From assembly GCA_003132145.1 (NCBI GenBank), contig PKWU01000033.1, forward strand, positions 1-64,000: a stretch of 64,000 nucleotides of DNA, written 5' to 3'. Shown piece by piece: positions 16,652 to 26,700 of the stretch. The notes beneath the pieces are model-generated. The model was not told where the DNA came from. It did not search any database and worked only from the letters and a program-made list of their open reading frames with translations. How positions within the stretch are numbered: position 1 is the first letter of the stretch; each line of letters begins with the position of its first letter. Origin of the DNA: Granulicella sp. GTDB lineage: Bacteria > Acidobacteriota > Terriglobia > Terriglobales > Acidobacteriaceae. The position numbers and the translations under genes are program-made.

Positions 16652-17266
16652 ATGGCGAAAAACAATATCCCGCGTCACATAGGTTTCATTCCCGATGGGA
16701 ATCGACGGTGGGCTGCGGATCATGGCCTGCCAAAAGAAGCCGGATATGCACAGGGTATCGACCCGGGGTTGCTGCTGTTCGAGAGATGTAAAGAATGCGT
16801 GATCAAGGAAACTTCGATCTATTGCTTTACTCAGGACAACACCAGGCGGCCTTCCGTTCAGAAACAGGCATTCAGCGAGGCCAGCGTTGCATTTGCTTTA
16901 GAGATTGCACGGCGTGGAGCGGCCCTGCTTGTGGTCGGCGATGAAACCTCGAAGCAATTCCCCAAGGCGTTAAAAGAATTCCGGCATCGCCAGGGTGTCG
17001 GAATGAAGGTGAATCTACTGGTCAACTATGGCTGGGAATGGGATCTGGCCGGTCTTAAAAACGGCGGCCTGCGTTCCAGTGAGGTATCGCGTCTGGATTT
17101 GATCGTACGGTGGGGAGGAAGACGCCGATTAAGCGGTTTTCTCCCGGTGCAATCGATTTATGCAGATTTTTATGTCCGGGATGAATATTGGCCAGATTTC
17201 GATCTACAGCATTTTGAGCACGCACTCGCCTGGTTTAAAAACCAGGACCCGACACTCGGCGGGTAA
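16652..17266 (+). CDS. Short cis-prenyltransferase (UppS-like paralogue)
   Basis: A 204-aa protein resembling undecaprenyl diphosphate synthase, which builds the C55 lipid carrier. HIGFIPDGNRRWA carries the Mg-binding Asp15 and basic residues, and RWGGRRRLSGFLPVQS with YADFYVRDEYWPDF matches the C-terminal substrate-binding region (the usual Glu is Asp). It is about 40-50 residues shorter than typical UppS: the YCFTQDNTRRP block replaces the usual FSxENWxRP, and the segment before RWGG is abbreviated. The gene is visibly less GC-rich than its neighbours. It may make a shorter chain or a different product, and a standard uppS is presumably elsewhere. It sits beside the mre/mrd cell-wall genes but is not tightly linked to them. 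Confidence 0.75.
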   Translation: MAKNNIPRHIGFIPDGNRRWAADHGLPKEAGYAQGIDPGLLLFERCKECVIKETSIYCFTQDNTRRPSVQKQAFSEASVAFALEIARRGAALLVVGDETSKQFPKALKEFRHRQGVGMKVNLLVNYGWEWDLAGLKNGGLRSSEVSRLDLIVRWGGRRRLSGFLPVQSIYADFYVRDEYWPDFDLQHFEHALAWFKNQDPTLGG

Positions 17267-17412
17267 TCGGTGGATGCTCTCTCGCGGCGGGTTCACGTCC
17301 AGTGCGATTCGGTTTCGATGCGGCCCGGCTCGCCGGTAGACCACATCTCGACGATTCAGCATAAACCTGAGTGCTCCTGATCTCGATTCTGGTCTAATGT
17401 TTCTTTAGGGCG

Positions 17413-18564
17413 ATGGATTTTCTTACGCAGTACAAGAACGCGCTGTTTCTGATTGCGGTGTTGCTGGCGCAGGCGATTGCGCTGGCGGTGCAGGTGCGCA
17501 GCCCGGTGGATGCGGCGAAGCCGGACGGCCCCAGCGTTCGGCTGATCCGCATGTGGGCGATGACCTCGGTGACGCCGGTGGAGCGGGTGACGCACGCGCT
17601 GGGCAGCGGCGCAGGACATGCGTGGTCGGAGTACATCGACCTGCGCCATGTGCGCCAGCAGAACAAGGACCTGCAGCAGCAGATCGCGCGGATGCGCATT
17701 GAAGAGGCGGCGATCTCCGAGGACGCGCTCGAGGGACGGCGGTTGCAGGCGATGCTGGGCTTCAAGGAGAGCTATGTTGGCTCGACCGTGGCGGCCGAGG
17801 TGATCGGCGCCAGCGGAAGCGAGCAGTCGCACATGCTGACCATCGACAAGGGATCGCGCGACGGGCTAAGGCCGGACATGGCGGTGATCACGCAGAACGG
17901 TGTGGTGGGCAAGCTGCGGGACGTCTTTCCGGCGACCTCGGAGGTGCTGGAGCTCAACGACCAGAGCTCGGGCGCGGGGGTGGTGCTGGCCACGACGCGC
18001 ATTCGGGCGATCCTGCGCGGAACGCTCACCGGGCGGGTGCAGATCGGCAACCTGACGGCGGACTCGCGCATCCAGCCGGGCGAGCAGGTGCTGACCTCGG
18101 GCGGCGACCAGGTGTATCCGCGGGGGCTGCCGGTGGGCGTGGTGGAGAGCATCGCGCCAGACCCGGACCACCAGCCGTATAGCGCCATCCGGGTGAGGCC
18201 GGCGGTGGACCTGGACCGCGTGGAAGAGGTTCTGGTGATTACGGGAATGCAGGCGGACCTGACGCCGGCGGTGCAGCAGGACCTGGCGGCCGCCGAGGTG
18301 CAGCACGCGGCCGACCTGAGCGCCGAGCGGCTGCCCGGAATTCATGACGACGCGAATCCGGCTGCCGCAAGTGGAGCTGCGCCCGCGGCCAACGCTCCGC
18401 CGGTCACCCCGCACCCGCTGCCAGTCCTGCATTCGGACCGGTTCACGAGCGGAACGACGCCGCCCGCAACGGAGATGACTCCCGGCGCGGCGAGCTCCGC
18501 CGAAAGCAGCCCGGGCGCGCCGAGCAGCACGCAGGCACAGCCGCAGTCTGGGGCGACGAGATGA
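17413..18564 (+). CDS. mreC: Rod shape-determining protein MreC
   Basis: A 383-aa protein with an N-terminal membrane anchor (KNALFLIAVLLAQAIALAV), then a coiled coil (about 75-110, QQNKDLQQQIARMR) and the periplasmic beta-barrel core (about 115-280; AEVIGASGSEQSHMLTIDKG, GVVGKLRDV, QVLTSGGDQVYPRGLPVG). A Pro/Ala/Ser-rich tail of about 90 residues is longer than usual and probably disordered. It links MreB/MreD to PBP2 and RodA in the elongasome. mreD begins within its stop codon region (4-nt overlap). No mreB is seen immediately upstream. Confidence 0.95.
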   Translation: MDFLTQYKNALFLIAVLLAQAIALAVQVRSPVDAAKPDGPSVRLIRMWAMTSVTPVERVTHALGSGAGHAWSEYIDLRHVRQQNKDLQQQIARMRIEEAAISEDALEGRRLQAMLGFKESYVGSTVAAEVIGASGSEQSHMLTIDKGSRDGLRPDMAVITQNGVVGKLRDVFPATSEVLELNDQSSGAGVVLATTRIRAILRGTLTGRVQIGNLTADSRIQPGEQVLTSGGDQVYPRGLPVGVVESIAPDPDHQPYSAIRVRPAVDLDRVEEVLVITGMQADLTPAVQQDLAAAEVQHAADLSAERLPGIHDDANPAAASGAAPAANAPPVTPHPLPVLHSDRFTSGTTPPATEMTPGAASSAESSPGAPSSTQAQPQSGATR

Positions 18565-19088
18565 TGGTCACACGCAGCTACATGTCGCGCCGCGAGGTGG
18601 AGCAACAGAGCTTCTCGATTCCCGTGACGGTGCTGGTGCCTCTGGGCGCGGTGCTGCTGCAGGTGCTTCTGCCGCGAGTGTTTCATGGGCTGGCGATCCT
18701 CGATCTGCCGTTCATCGTGACGCTGTTCTTCGCCATCAGCCGGCGCAGCGCCATCGCGGGGACGGCGACGGGGGCATGCATCGGGCTGCTGCAGGACGTG
18801 CTGACCGGCCAGCCGATCGGCGTCAACGGCATGGCGAAGTCGGTGATCGGATACGCGGGAGCGAGCCTGGGCAGCCGGATCGACGTGGAGAACACAGCCA
18901 CGCGCGCCCTGCTGGCCTTCGGCTTTTCACTGGTGCAGAGCGTTCTTCTGTACCTGATCGAGCGGCGCCTGCTGGGCATTCGCGCCTTCCACCTGCTATG
19001 GCTGCATGAGCTGCTGAGGGCGGCGGCGAACACGGCGGTGGCGCTGCCGGTCTTCCTGCTGCTGGACCGCGCTAAGCACCAGGAGTAG
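18561..19088 (+). CDS. mreD: Rod shape-determining protein MreD
   Basis: A 175-aa inner-membrane protein with about five to six transmembrane helices (FSIPVTVLVPLGAVLLQVLL; DLPFIVTLFFAISR; IGLLQDVLTGQPIGVNGMA; LLAFGFSLVQSVLLYLI; NTAVALPVFLLL). The DVLTG-x(3)-G-x-NG loop is typical of MreD. It is coupled to mreC by a 4-nt overlap. A spacer with four palindromic repeats separates it from mrdA, unlike the tight packing usual for this operon. Confidence 0.93.
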   Translation: MMVTRSYMSRREVEQQSFSIPVTVLVPLGAVLLQVLLPRVFHGLAILDLPFIVTLFFAISRRSAIAGTATGACIGLLQDVLTGQPIGVNGMAKSVIGYAGASLGSRIDVENTATRALLAFGFSLVQSVLLYLIERRLLGIRAFHLLWLHELLRAAANTAVALPVFLLLDRAKHQE

Positions 19089-19108
19089 AGGCAGTGGTCG
19101 CGCGAATT

Positions 19109-19303
19109 CCCACTCATCGCAAAATCCGCGATGAATAGGGCACCGTAAACCCACCTATCGCATAAAACCGCGATGGATGGGGCGCCCTAAACCCACCCTT
19201 CGCTAGAAAAAAGCGAAGGATGGGGCACCCGACACCCGGCACCCGGTTCCGGCTACACCCCCACCTTAGCCGCGATGAGACTGCGGCGAAGATGGGGCAC
19301 CCG
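19109..19303. repeat. Cluster of four REP-like palindromes
   Basis: Four family members in the same orientation, at about 19109-19143, 19149-19186, 19191-19230 and 19256-19303, with different stems: TCATCGC/GCGATGA, TATCGC/GCGATG, CCTTCGCT/AGCGAAGG and an AGCCGC/GCGGC type. Each ends in a (G)GGGCACC-like box. CACCCGG repeats follow the third and fourth. They fill most of the 264-nt mreD-mrdA spacer and could form exonuclease barriers or a processing site between the two halves of the operon. Confidence 0.75.
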
Positions 19304-19352
19304 GCACCCGGCGGAAGAACAACGTAAACTGAGGCAAGCAGGACTCGTCAGC

Positions 19353-21320
19353 ATGGCGTTAATTCCCAAGACCGAACGGCACAGTGACCGCGACGAGAAG
19401 GTAGCGGCGGGCAAGCTGCACGCGACGCAGTACATCGTGGTGCTGGTGCTTGCGGTGCTGGCGGCGGGAATGTGGCGGCTGCAGGTCCTGGGCGTGGACA
19501 ACTACCGGATGCTGGCCGAGGCCAATCGCGTGCGCAAGGACCCCGTACGCGCGCCGCGCGGCAAGATCTTCGACCGCGAGGGCCGCATCCTGGTGGACAA
19601 CTACCCGTCGGTATCCTGCTTTCTGCTGCGCGAACAGGTGAAGGACCTGAACGCAGACATTCCGCTGATGGCGCGCGGGCTGGACCTGCCGGTGGATGCG
19701 ATCGAGGCCACATTGCGCCGCTACGCCAGCTCGCCAAAGTACGTGCCGATCCCGCTGAAGCAGGACATCACGCCGGATGAGCAGGCCTTCATCGAGGCGC
19801 ATCGCAACGAGCTTCCGGAGCTGGAGACCTTCGACGACCAGCGGCGCCTGTACCCGCGCGACGGCTTCGCGGCACACCTGATCGGCTATGTGGGCGAGCT
19901 GTCGGCCGAGGACCTGAACAGCGCGAAGTTCGCGTTCTACGAGCCGGGCGACGTGGTGGGCAAGAGCGGCGTGGAGGAGACCTACGACGAGATTCTGCGC
20001 GGCAAGGACGGCTCGCGCGATGTGATCGTGGACAGCCACGGCAAGGAGGTCGGCCAGCTCGGGCAGCAGATTGCGACTCCGGGGCAGGACCTGCGGCTCA
20101 CCATCGACCTGGACGTGCAGCGAGCGGCGGAGCTGGCGATGGAGGGCCATAACGGCGCGCTGGTGGCAATGGACCCGCATACCGGCGAGATTCTGGCCAT
20201 GGTCTCGCGGCCCACCTACGACCCCAACCAGTTCTCCGTGCGCCTGACCAAGGACTACTGGTCGCAGATCGTCAACAATCCCGACCACCCGATGATGAAC
20301 AAGACCATCCAGGCGCAGCTCGCGCCGGGCTCGACCTTCAAGATCATCATGTCGCTGGCCGGGCTGGAAGAGAATGTTGCGCAGTCGATGCACGTGATGT
20401 GCAACGGCGGGGCCACCTTCTATGGCCGTTTCTTCGCCTGCGACAGGCACCACGGCATGGTGGGCATCGACCATGCCATTCCGTGGTCGTGCGACACGTT
20501 CTACTACACGCTGGCAAACAAGCTCGGCATCGATACGATTGCCAAATATGCGACCGAGGTCGGCCTCTCGCAGAAGACCGGCATCGACCTGCCGGACGAG
20601 GCTGCCGGCACGATGCCTTCGACCGCATGGAAGATGAAGACGCAGCACGATAAGTGGTACGCGGGCGAGACCATTTCCGTCGGCATTGGGCAGGGCGCAG
20701 TGCAGGTGACGCCGATCCAGCTTGCGCGCGCGCTGGGCGGCATCGCATCGGGCGGCGTGCTGAAGCGGCCGCACGTCGTCTTCCCCGACGAGCTGCCGCC
20801 GGAGATGGCCTCGGCCATCGAATCGAGCTTTCCCGGAAGCGGCGACCGCGTAATCCCCATCACGCCGGAGAACTGGGAGACGATCACCAACGCCATGGCC
20901 GCAGCGCTGGGACCGGGCGGGACGGCGGGAGCGGCGCACCTGGACGGCATCGACTTCGCCGGAAAGACCGGCACCGCTGAGGTGATCAGTCACAGCGCCG
21001 GAGCAACCAGCCTGGGAACCGGGGCCACGCGTGCCAACGCCTGGTTCGTGGGCATGGCGCCGCGGCGCAATCCGGACATCGTGGTCGCCGTCCTGTGGGA
21101 ACACGGCGGCTGGGGAGCGGGCTCCGCGCCCGTCGCGGCGCAGGTCATCAACGCCTACATCACCAAACAGCGCAAGAAGGAAGGTAACCTGGTGCGCGTG
21201 GCGGAAGCGCCCAAGCCGGCAGCCACTCCTGCGCCGAATCCTGATGGCGGGCCAACCGCCTCGGTCGCTCCTGCGGTACACCCTGGAGCGGCGAACCTGC
21301 CTGCGGTCAGGCAGCCCTGA
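19353..21320 (+). CDS. mrdA: Penicillin-binding protein 2 (elongation transpeptidase)
   Basis: A 655-aa protein; ATG 19353 (MALIPKTERHSDRDEK) places the single N-terminal membrane helix (YIVVLVLAVLAAGMWRLQVL) correctly, while the 19275 start lies inside the repeat. The PBP dimerisation (pedestal) domain is at about 55-225, and the transpeptidase domain has APGSTFK (Ser about 326), SCDTFYY as the second motif, and FAGKTGTAE (Lys about 536). It cross-links peptidoglycan during elongation with RodA. A Pro/Ala-rich C-terminal tail (about 610-655) is extra. rodA follows 30 nt later. Confidence 0.95.
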   Translation: MALIPKTERHSDRDEKVAAGKLHATQYIVVLVLAVLAAGMWRLQVLGVDNYRMLAEANRVRKDPVRAPRGKIFDREGRILVDNYPSVSCFLLREQVKDLNADIPLMARGLDLPVDAIEATLRRYASSPKYVPIPLKQDITPDEQAFIEAHRNELPELETFDDQRRLYPRDGFAAHLIGYVGELSAEDLNSAKFAFYEPGDVVGKSGVEETYDEILRGKDGSRDVIVDSHGKEVGQLGQQIATPGQDLRLTIDLDVQRAAELAMEGHNGALVAMDPHTGEILAMVSRPTYDPNQFSVRLTKDYWSQIVNNPDHPMMNKTIQAQLAPGSTFKIIMSLAGLEENVAQSMHVMCNGGATFYGRFFACDRHHGMVGIDHAIPWSCDTFYYTLANKLGIDTIAKYATEVGLSQKTGIDLPDEAAGTMPSTAWKMKTQHDKWYAGETISVGIGQGAVQVTPIQLARALGGIASGGVLKRPHVVFPDELPPEMASAIESSFPGSGDRVIPITPENWETITNAMAAALGPGGTAGAAHLDGIDFAGKTGTAEVISHSAGATSLGTGATRANAWFVGMAPRRNPDIVVAVLWEHGGWGAGSAPVAAQVINAYITKQRKKEGNLVRVAEAPKPAATPAPNPDGGPTASVAPAVHPGAANLPAVRQP

Positions 21321-21350
21321 TGACACAGCCCCTAGAATAGAGCCGAGCCC

Positions 21351-22451
21351 ATGCGCCGCTTCTCCTCATTCCGCGACTTCGACTGGATGCTGCTGACCCT
21401 GGTTTTCCTGATGTCGATCATCAGCGTGCTGGAGATCAAGTCGGCGACGCTGCACACGAAGTTCCGCGGCTTCGACCACAAGCAGATCGGCTTTTTACTG
21501 GTCGGTCTCGCGCTGATGTTCCTCGTCTCGCGGATCGACTACCACTGGCTGGTGGACATTGCGCCCTGGGCGTACGGGATCGGGCTGCTGTCGCTGGTGG
21601 CCGTAAAGCTGGTGGGGACAACGGTGTTGGGAGGGAAGCGCTGGATCAACCTCGGCGGCGGCGTGCACTTTCAGCCGTCGGAGTGGGTGAAGCTGGTGCT
21701 GATCGTCATGATGGCGCGGTACTTCTGGGGGCTGGCTGGGCGGGACCTCAGTTGGGTCGATATTGCCAAGGCCTTCGCCATGATTGGCGTGCCGATGGTT
21801 CTGGTCTTTAAGCAGCCCGACCTGGGCACCGCGCTGACCTATCTTCCGGTGCTTGTCGTGGGCCTGTTCCTGGGCGGTATACGGATGAAACAGACGGTGG
21901 TCCTGCTGTTGCTCTTCGCCATGATTGGGGGCGGGGCCTGGCTCAGCGGCAAGCGGCTGAAGGGCTATCAGATGGCGCGCATCAACAGCTTCATCAATCC
22001 CGATACCGATCCCAGGGGCACCGGCTACCAGATCCTGCAGTCGAAGATCGCCGTCGGCGCGGGCGGGTTGTGGGGCAAGGGAACCAACCAGGGAACCCAG
22101 ACCCAGGGCGATTTTCTCCCCATTCCGTACACCGACTTCATCTTCGCCGCCTTCTGCGAGGAACACGGATTCGTGGGCGGCGTGGCAATCCTGCTGCTCT
22201 ACTTCCTGATCCTGATGCGCCTGATTGAGAACGCGCAGCAGGCCTCCGACGTGCCCGGGACTTTCATCGTCATGGGGGTGGCGGCCGTGCTGCTCTTCCA
22301 GATCTTGGTGAATATCGGGATGGTGGTCGGCCTGATGCCGGTCACCGGCATCCCGCTGCCGCTGATGAGCTACGGCGGCTCGTCGATTCTGTTCACCTTT
22401 CTGGCGCTGGGGATTGTGATGAACATCCGCATGAGGCGGTTTGTGAACTGA
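21351..22451 (+). CDS. rodA: Peptidoglycan glycosyltransferase RodA
   Basis: A 366-aa SEDS-family polymerase with about ten transmembrane helices. Marks: GGKRWINLGG, FQPSEWVKL, FKQPDLGTALTYLPV, and the late signature NIGMVVGLMPVTGIPLPLMSYGGSS. The catalytic Asp is in KQPDLGTA (about 159). It polymerises lipid II glycans as partner of PBP2 encoded just upstream. Length is normal. Confidence 0.96.
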   Translation: MRRFSSFRDFDWMLLTLVFLMSIISVLEIKSATLHTKFRGFDHKQIGFLLVGLALMFLVSRIDYHWLVDIAPWAYGIGLLSLVAVKLVGTTVLGGKRWINLGGGVHFQPSEWVKLVLIVMMARYFWGLAGRDLSWVDIAKAFAMIGVPMVLVFKQPDLGTALTYLPVLVVGLFLGGIRMKQTVVLLLLFAMIGGGAWLSGKRLKGYQMARINSFINPDTDPRGTGYQILQSKIAVGAGGLWGKGTNQGTQTQGDFLPIPYTDFIFAAFCEEHGFVGGVAILLLYFLILMRLIENAQQASDVPGTFIVMGVAAVLLFQILVNIGMVVGLMPVTGIPLPLMSYGGSSILFTFLALGIVMNIRMRRFVN

Positions 22452-22496
22452 GGATCGGACGAATGACAGTCTCGCAAAAAGATCGCTTGCAATTGA

Positions 22497-22512
22497 TTCG
22501 TTTATGAACGAA
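22497..22512. promoter_or_regulatory. Palindrome over the toxin start codon
   Basis: TTCGTT-TATG-AACGAA is a perfect 6-bp inverted repeat spanning ATG 22504. No Shine-Dalgarno precedes this start. The site suits autorepression of the toxin-antitoxin operon by its HTH antitoxin, but it is short and may be chance. Confidence 0.35.
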
Positions 22513-22842
22513 AATAGTGCCAAGTACGAGATCCGCCACTACCTCACTTCGGATGAGAAGGATCTCTATCTGGAGTGGCACCGCAAGCTGCGCGACACCA
22601 AGGCCAGGATTGCCATCGACCGGCGCATCAATTGCGTGGAACTGGGAAACTTCGGGGACCACAAGTTCTGCCGCGACGGGGTATGGGAGCTGCGGATTGA
22701 TGTTGGGCCGGGCTACCGGGTCTACTACGCAGTCGCAGGAAGCCAGGTCGTCTTACTACTCTGCGGTGGGGATAAGCGAACGCAGGGTGCAGATATTAAC
22801 CGCGCCAGTGAGTGCTGGCAGGACTGGCAAAAGAGGGTTTAG
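22504..22842 (+). CDS. RelE/HigB-type toxin (addiction module killer)
   Basis: A 112-aa protein matching the addiction-module-killer branch of the RelE/ParE superfamily: a helical N-terminus (DEKDLYLEWHRKLRDTKARI), GNFGDHKFCRDGVWELRID, GPGYRVYYAVAGSQVVLLL and GGDKRTQGADI. The family cleaves ribosome-bound mRNA or binds other targets. Toxin precedes antitoxin, the HigBA order, with 2 nt between the genes. It lies directly after rodA on the same strand but has its own candidate operator. Confidence 0.87.
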   Translation: MNENSAKYEIRHYLTSDEKDLYLEWHRKLRDTKARIAIDRRINCVELGNFGDHKFCRDGVWELRIDVGPGYRVYYAVAGSQVVLLLCGGDKRTQGADINRASECWQDWQKRV

Positions 22843-22844
22843 CG

Positions 22845-23144
22845 ATGAGAGACAGAGCACACGATGAAGCGATGGCCGAGTTGTTTCAGCAGGACCCCGC
22901 CTATGCGCTGGCGCTGCTGAACAGCATTCTGGAGGACGGCGAACAGGGAGAGCTGCTGATCGCTCTGCGCCAGATGACCAAGGCCTTTGGCGGCGTACAG
23001 AGCGTGGCCGAGAAGGCCAACCTGAACTCGACTCAGCTCTATCGCACGCTCTCCGAGGAGGGAAACCCCGCGCTCAGCAGTCTGGCCGCCATTCTCAAAG
23101 CCATGGGCCTGCGGCTTGCTGTCGAACGGGTCAAGGCCGCCTGA
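22845..23144 (+). CDS. HigA-type HTH antitoxin
   Basis: A 99-aa protein starting MRDRAHDEAMAELFQQDPAY; ATG 22845 is 2 nt after the toxin stop with GAGGG upstream. The C-terminal half is a Cro/C1-like helix-turn-helix (GGVQSVAEKANLNSTQLYRT, then LSSLAAILKAMGLRLAVERV), the probable-addiction-module-antidote type. The N-terminal half should bind the toxin. It represses its own operon in known systems. Confidence 0.87.
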   Translation: MRDRAHDEAMAELFQQDPAYALALLNSILEDGEQGELLIALRQMTKAFGGVQSVAEKANLNSTQLYRTLSEEGNPALSSLAAILKAMGLRLAVERVKAA

Positions 23145-23757
23145 GCAAAAAGCTGTGCAATCCAGGATTTCCGACCCGAATCGAGAAGATCGCCAGTGAT
23201 GAGAGCGAGGGGGGGAATACGCTGGCGGCGATTTTGGTGCATACTGGATATATAACCGGCTGGTTCACCCAGGCCGGCGCAATTCCCCGCTCCCGTTGGC
23301 GCATGGCGCCGGGCATGCGGCGCACGAATTTTGAAGATTATCGATTTTTTATTTTAGAAGAAGCCGGCCAGGCAGGGATCAAGTCCGTTGGCCGGACAGG
23401 TTTGAAGGGAAATGATTGCATCCGGATGGCGAACGGCCCCGCCTCAAGTTGGATCTGAGGTTGTTCTGGTCACAAACTCCGCATGTCTGTCATCGTTTGA
23501 AGCATCCCAAGTGTCTCCGATAGATATTTGCAATAACCAGCGCGCGCCCATCGTCGGCGCTCTCTGGACGCAGTCTGGGGTGGGTCATGACCCCCGGCAG
23601 CACCCATCGGTTCACACCGCTTCCAGTTCCCACACTCCTGTCCGCACCCTCGATGAGCGGCGACTAGCTGCAAGCTAGCGCTCCTCCGATCCTCTCCTGC
23701 GCCTGCCGCTCGCTGAACCGGCCCATCAAAGCCGGAGCGGGCAGAAAGTGCAGGAAC
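23145..23757. other. 613-nt spacer upstream of rne, probable long leader
   Basis: No supported gene. It contains an AT-rich patch (about 23325-23360) and the hairpin CTAGCTGCAAGCTAG (about 23664-23678). RNase E genes in other bacteria have long autoregulatory 5' UTRs, so a structured leader is plausible. The 74-codon frame at 23234 has no ribosome-binding site. Confidence 0.45.
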
Positions 23758-26700
23758 ATGTCGAAAGAAATCTATATCTCCAGCACGCCTCACGAGACGC
23801 GTCTGGCCATCGTCGAAGACGAAGCCCTCACCGAGATCTATTACGAGCGCGAGAACGAGTACACGCTCGCCGGATCGATCTACAACGGACGCGTGACGCG
23901 CGTTCTGCCGGGAATGCAGTCGAGCTTTGTGGAGATCGGCCTGGAGCGCGACGCATTTCTCTACATCACAGATTTCATGGAAGAAGCGCCGGACTCGGAA
24001 GAGTTCGACACCACCCCGGCCGGAGACCGCGCAGCGCGCTCGCCTCGCCTGACCAACGGCGAGCAGGCGACCGATGCGGGTGGACGCGGCGAATCCGGTG
24101 GACGCGGCGGCGAGCGTGGCGGCAGAGGACGGCGCGGCGGACGCGACCGTGATCGCAATCAAGATCGAGGCACTGAACGTCCGGCGGGCTCTGACGCAGC
24201 GCCGATTCAGCAGGACGGCGGGCGCGGCGAGGCCGGAATCAACGACGCAGACAGTACGGCGCCCAGAGAGTTCAACGAAGGCTCCGAGATTGGCGAAGGC
24301 GCTCCCGGCGCCGATGGAAGCCGCCGCTGGCGCGGCCGACGCGGACGGCGTCGCGGACGCGGCGCCTCCGGCCAGCCAGGCGATCAGCCAGGTCAGGCGG
24401 GAGACTCGACGCAGGAGAACTCCACACCGCCCTACCCCGTGGCCCAGGGCTACTCCGAAGTGCCGGGCACCGGCGACGACGACTCGTCGTACGAGCGCGA
24501 GTCGATCCATGAGATCGACGGCGAGGGCAGCCAGCCATCCACGCATCCCGCTGAGCGCGGCGAAGAGATCCCGCGTGGCAGCGACAGCCCGCGAGAGAAT
24601 AGTCCGCGCGGCGACCGCGGACGACGCGACAACGGACGGAACCGCGACGGTCAGCAACGCAACGGCCAGCGGGGAGACCAGCGGCCGCAGCGCGTTCCCC
24701 GCGGATTCGAGCCATCGCGCAACCTCTACGGCGTGGACAGTGACGAGGCCAGCGGCACCGGCCCCATCGCCAACGCTTATCCCGACGAGGACTTCGAGGC
24801 AGGCGCCGAGCCGATCATTCTGCCCGGCGAATCGCTCTCCAAGTACCGCAAGGGCGGCGAAGAGCAGGCCGCGCCCAAGCCTGCGGAATCGAGCTCGGTA
24901 ACGCTGGCTCCGCCGGCCAACCTCTACACTCTTGCAGCGGGCTGGGACGGCGGCGCAACCCTGCCCGGCGAGACGCTCTCGCGGCGCAGCCCGGCCAACT
25001 CGCGCCCAGACTCGCGTTCCGATTCGCGTTCTGATTCGCGCCACGATTCACGTTCCGACTCGCGCCACGACTCACGCGGCGGATCACGCAGCGGATCTTC
25101 GCGCGACTTTGAGCGGGAACCGAGGCGCGATGCCAGGCCCGGCCGCAACGACCGCGGTGAGAGCCGACGCGACAGCCGCGCCGACCTTCGCAACGACGCT
25201 CCGGTTACAGCCGCAGCCGCTTCTGTTGTCTCCCAGCAAGGCTTCACGCCAGCCACAGAGGTAGCTCAGCAATTCGACCGGCCCAACGTCGCAGAAGCCC
25301 ACTCCCCGGAAGTCCAAGAAACTCCCGCAGTTGTTTCGCAGGGCCCACCGGAGCCGGTTGCCGTCTCCGCGCCGGAGCCAGTAGTGGCTGCCGCGCCGAC
25401 GCCAGTCCAGCAGGTTGAAGTGGAGTACGAGCCGGAGGACGCATCGGCCTCCCACCGCGTCGATCCCATGCCGCCCAGCGAGTTCCGCCAGAGCGCGCCA
25501 GCCCTCGAACCAGTGCTGGAATCGCCAGCCGAAGTCGCCGCCGAGCCGCTGGCGGACGCGCCCGTGGCCGTTGCCCACGACATCACCTCGATCACTCCCA
25601 CGGGCGAGATGTTCTCCGAGCCAGTCGAAGCCCAGGCCGCCGCTGAACCCCTCCCGCAAAGTGTTGAGTCCCTCCCGCAAGGCGAGGCCGGCTTCGCTCC
25701 CGGCCCTGGCCAGCTCGCCGAAGAGGTCCTCGACGTGGAGGATTCCGCAGCCCCGATCATCCATGCCAGCTCCATCGAGGAGATTGACGACCTGGACGAA
25801 GAGGCGGTGGAGGGAGCAACCGATCTCGGCAACATGCTGCGCGAGATGTCCATCGACCAGCTCACTCGCACCTCGCCCCAGGTGGATGAAGAAGACGAGA
25901 TCGACGACGACGAAGACTTTGAGGAAGACGACCTCGACGAAGAAGACCTCGACCAAGAAGACGAGGAGGACGAGGAAGATCAGGACGAAGATCAGGACCA
26001 GGAAGAGCGTGACGGCGCAGAGCAGACGGACAAGCTCGACGAGCAGGCGGCCCGCACCGGCAACGCAGCCGATGCCGAGTTCCACGAGGCGCAGTTCGGC
26101 CAGCCGGAAGAGGCGAACCGCACCGAGGAGCAGACGGGCGCTGCCGACAGTTCCCGTCAGGAGCGCGGACGCGATGCAGACCGCCGCCCAGGACGTCGCG
26201 ACGGACGTCGCGATGGCCGGCGTGGACGCGGCGATCGTGGAGATCGCCCCGACCGCCCGCGCAACACCGGCGGCTCCGGCGAACGCATTGGACGCTTCGA
26301 ACACGGCGGAGGCCGTGGACGTCCCTCCATGCAGACCACCAACCTGCCCGCCATCAGCGACCTGCTGAAGCCCGGCCAGGAGATTCTGGTGCAGATCGCC
26401 AAGGAGCCTATCGCCAAGAAGGGCGCGCGCATTACATCGCACATCGCGCTTCCCGGACGCTTTTTGGTCTTCATGCCGACGGTGAACCACACCGGCGTCT
26501 CGCGCAAGATCGAGTCGGACGGCGAACGCCGCCGACTGAAGGAGATCCTGCTCAGCGAGAAGGGCGATGCCACCGGCGGATTCATCGTTCGCACCGCCGC
26601 CGAGGGAGCCACGGAAGAGGAACTGCGCAGCGACCTGCGCTTCCTGCTCAACCTGTGGGCGGACATCAAGGCGCGGTCTGAATCGTCCAAGTCTCCGGCG

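Noticed and set aside
23234-23458. 74-codon frame upstream of rne
   Set aside because: No ribosome-binding site and no family resemblance; more likely part of the rne leader.
24990-25095. CRISPR-like tandem repeat
   Set aside because: The repeats are in-frame Asp-Ser-Arg codons inside the rne insert; there are no spacers of constant length and no cas genes.
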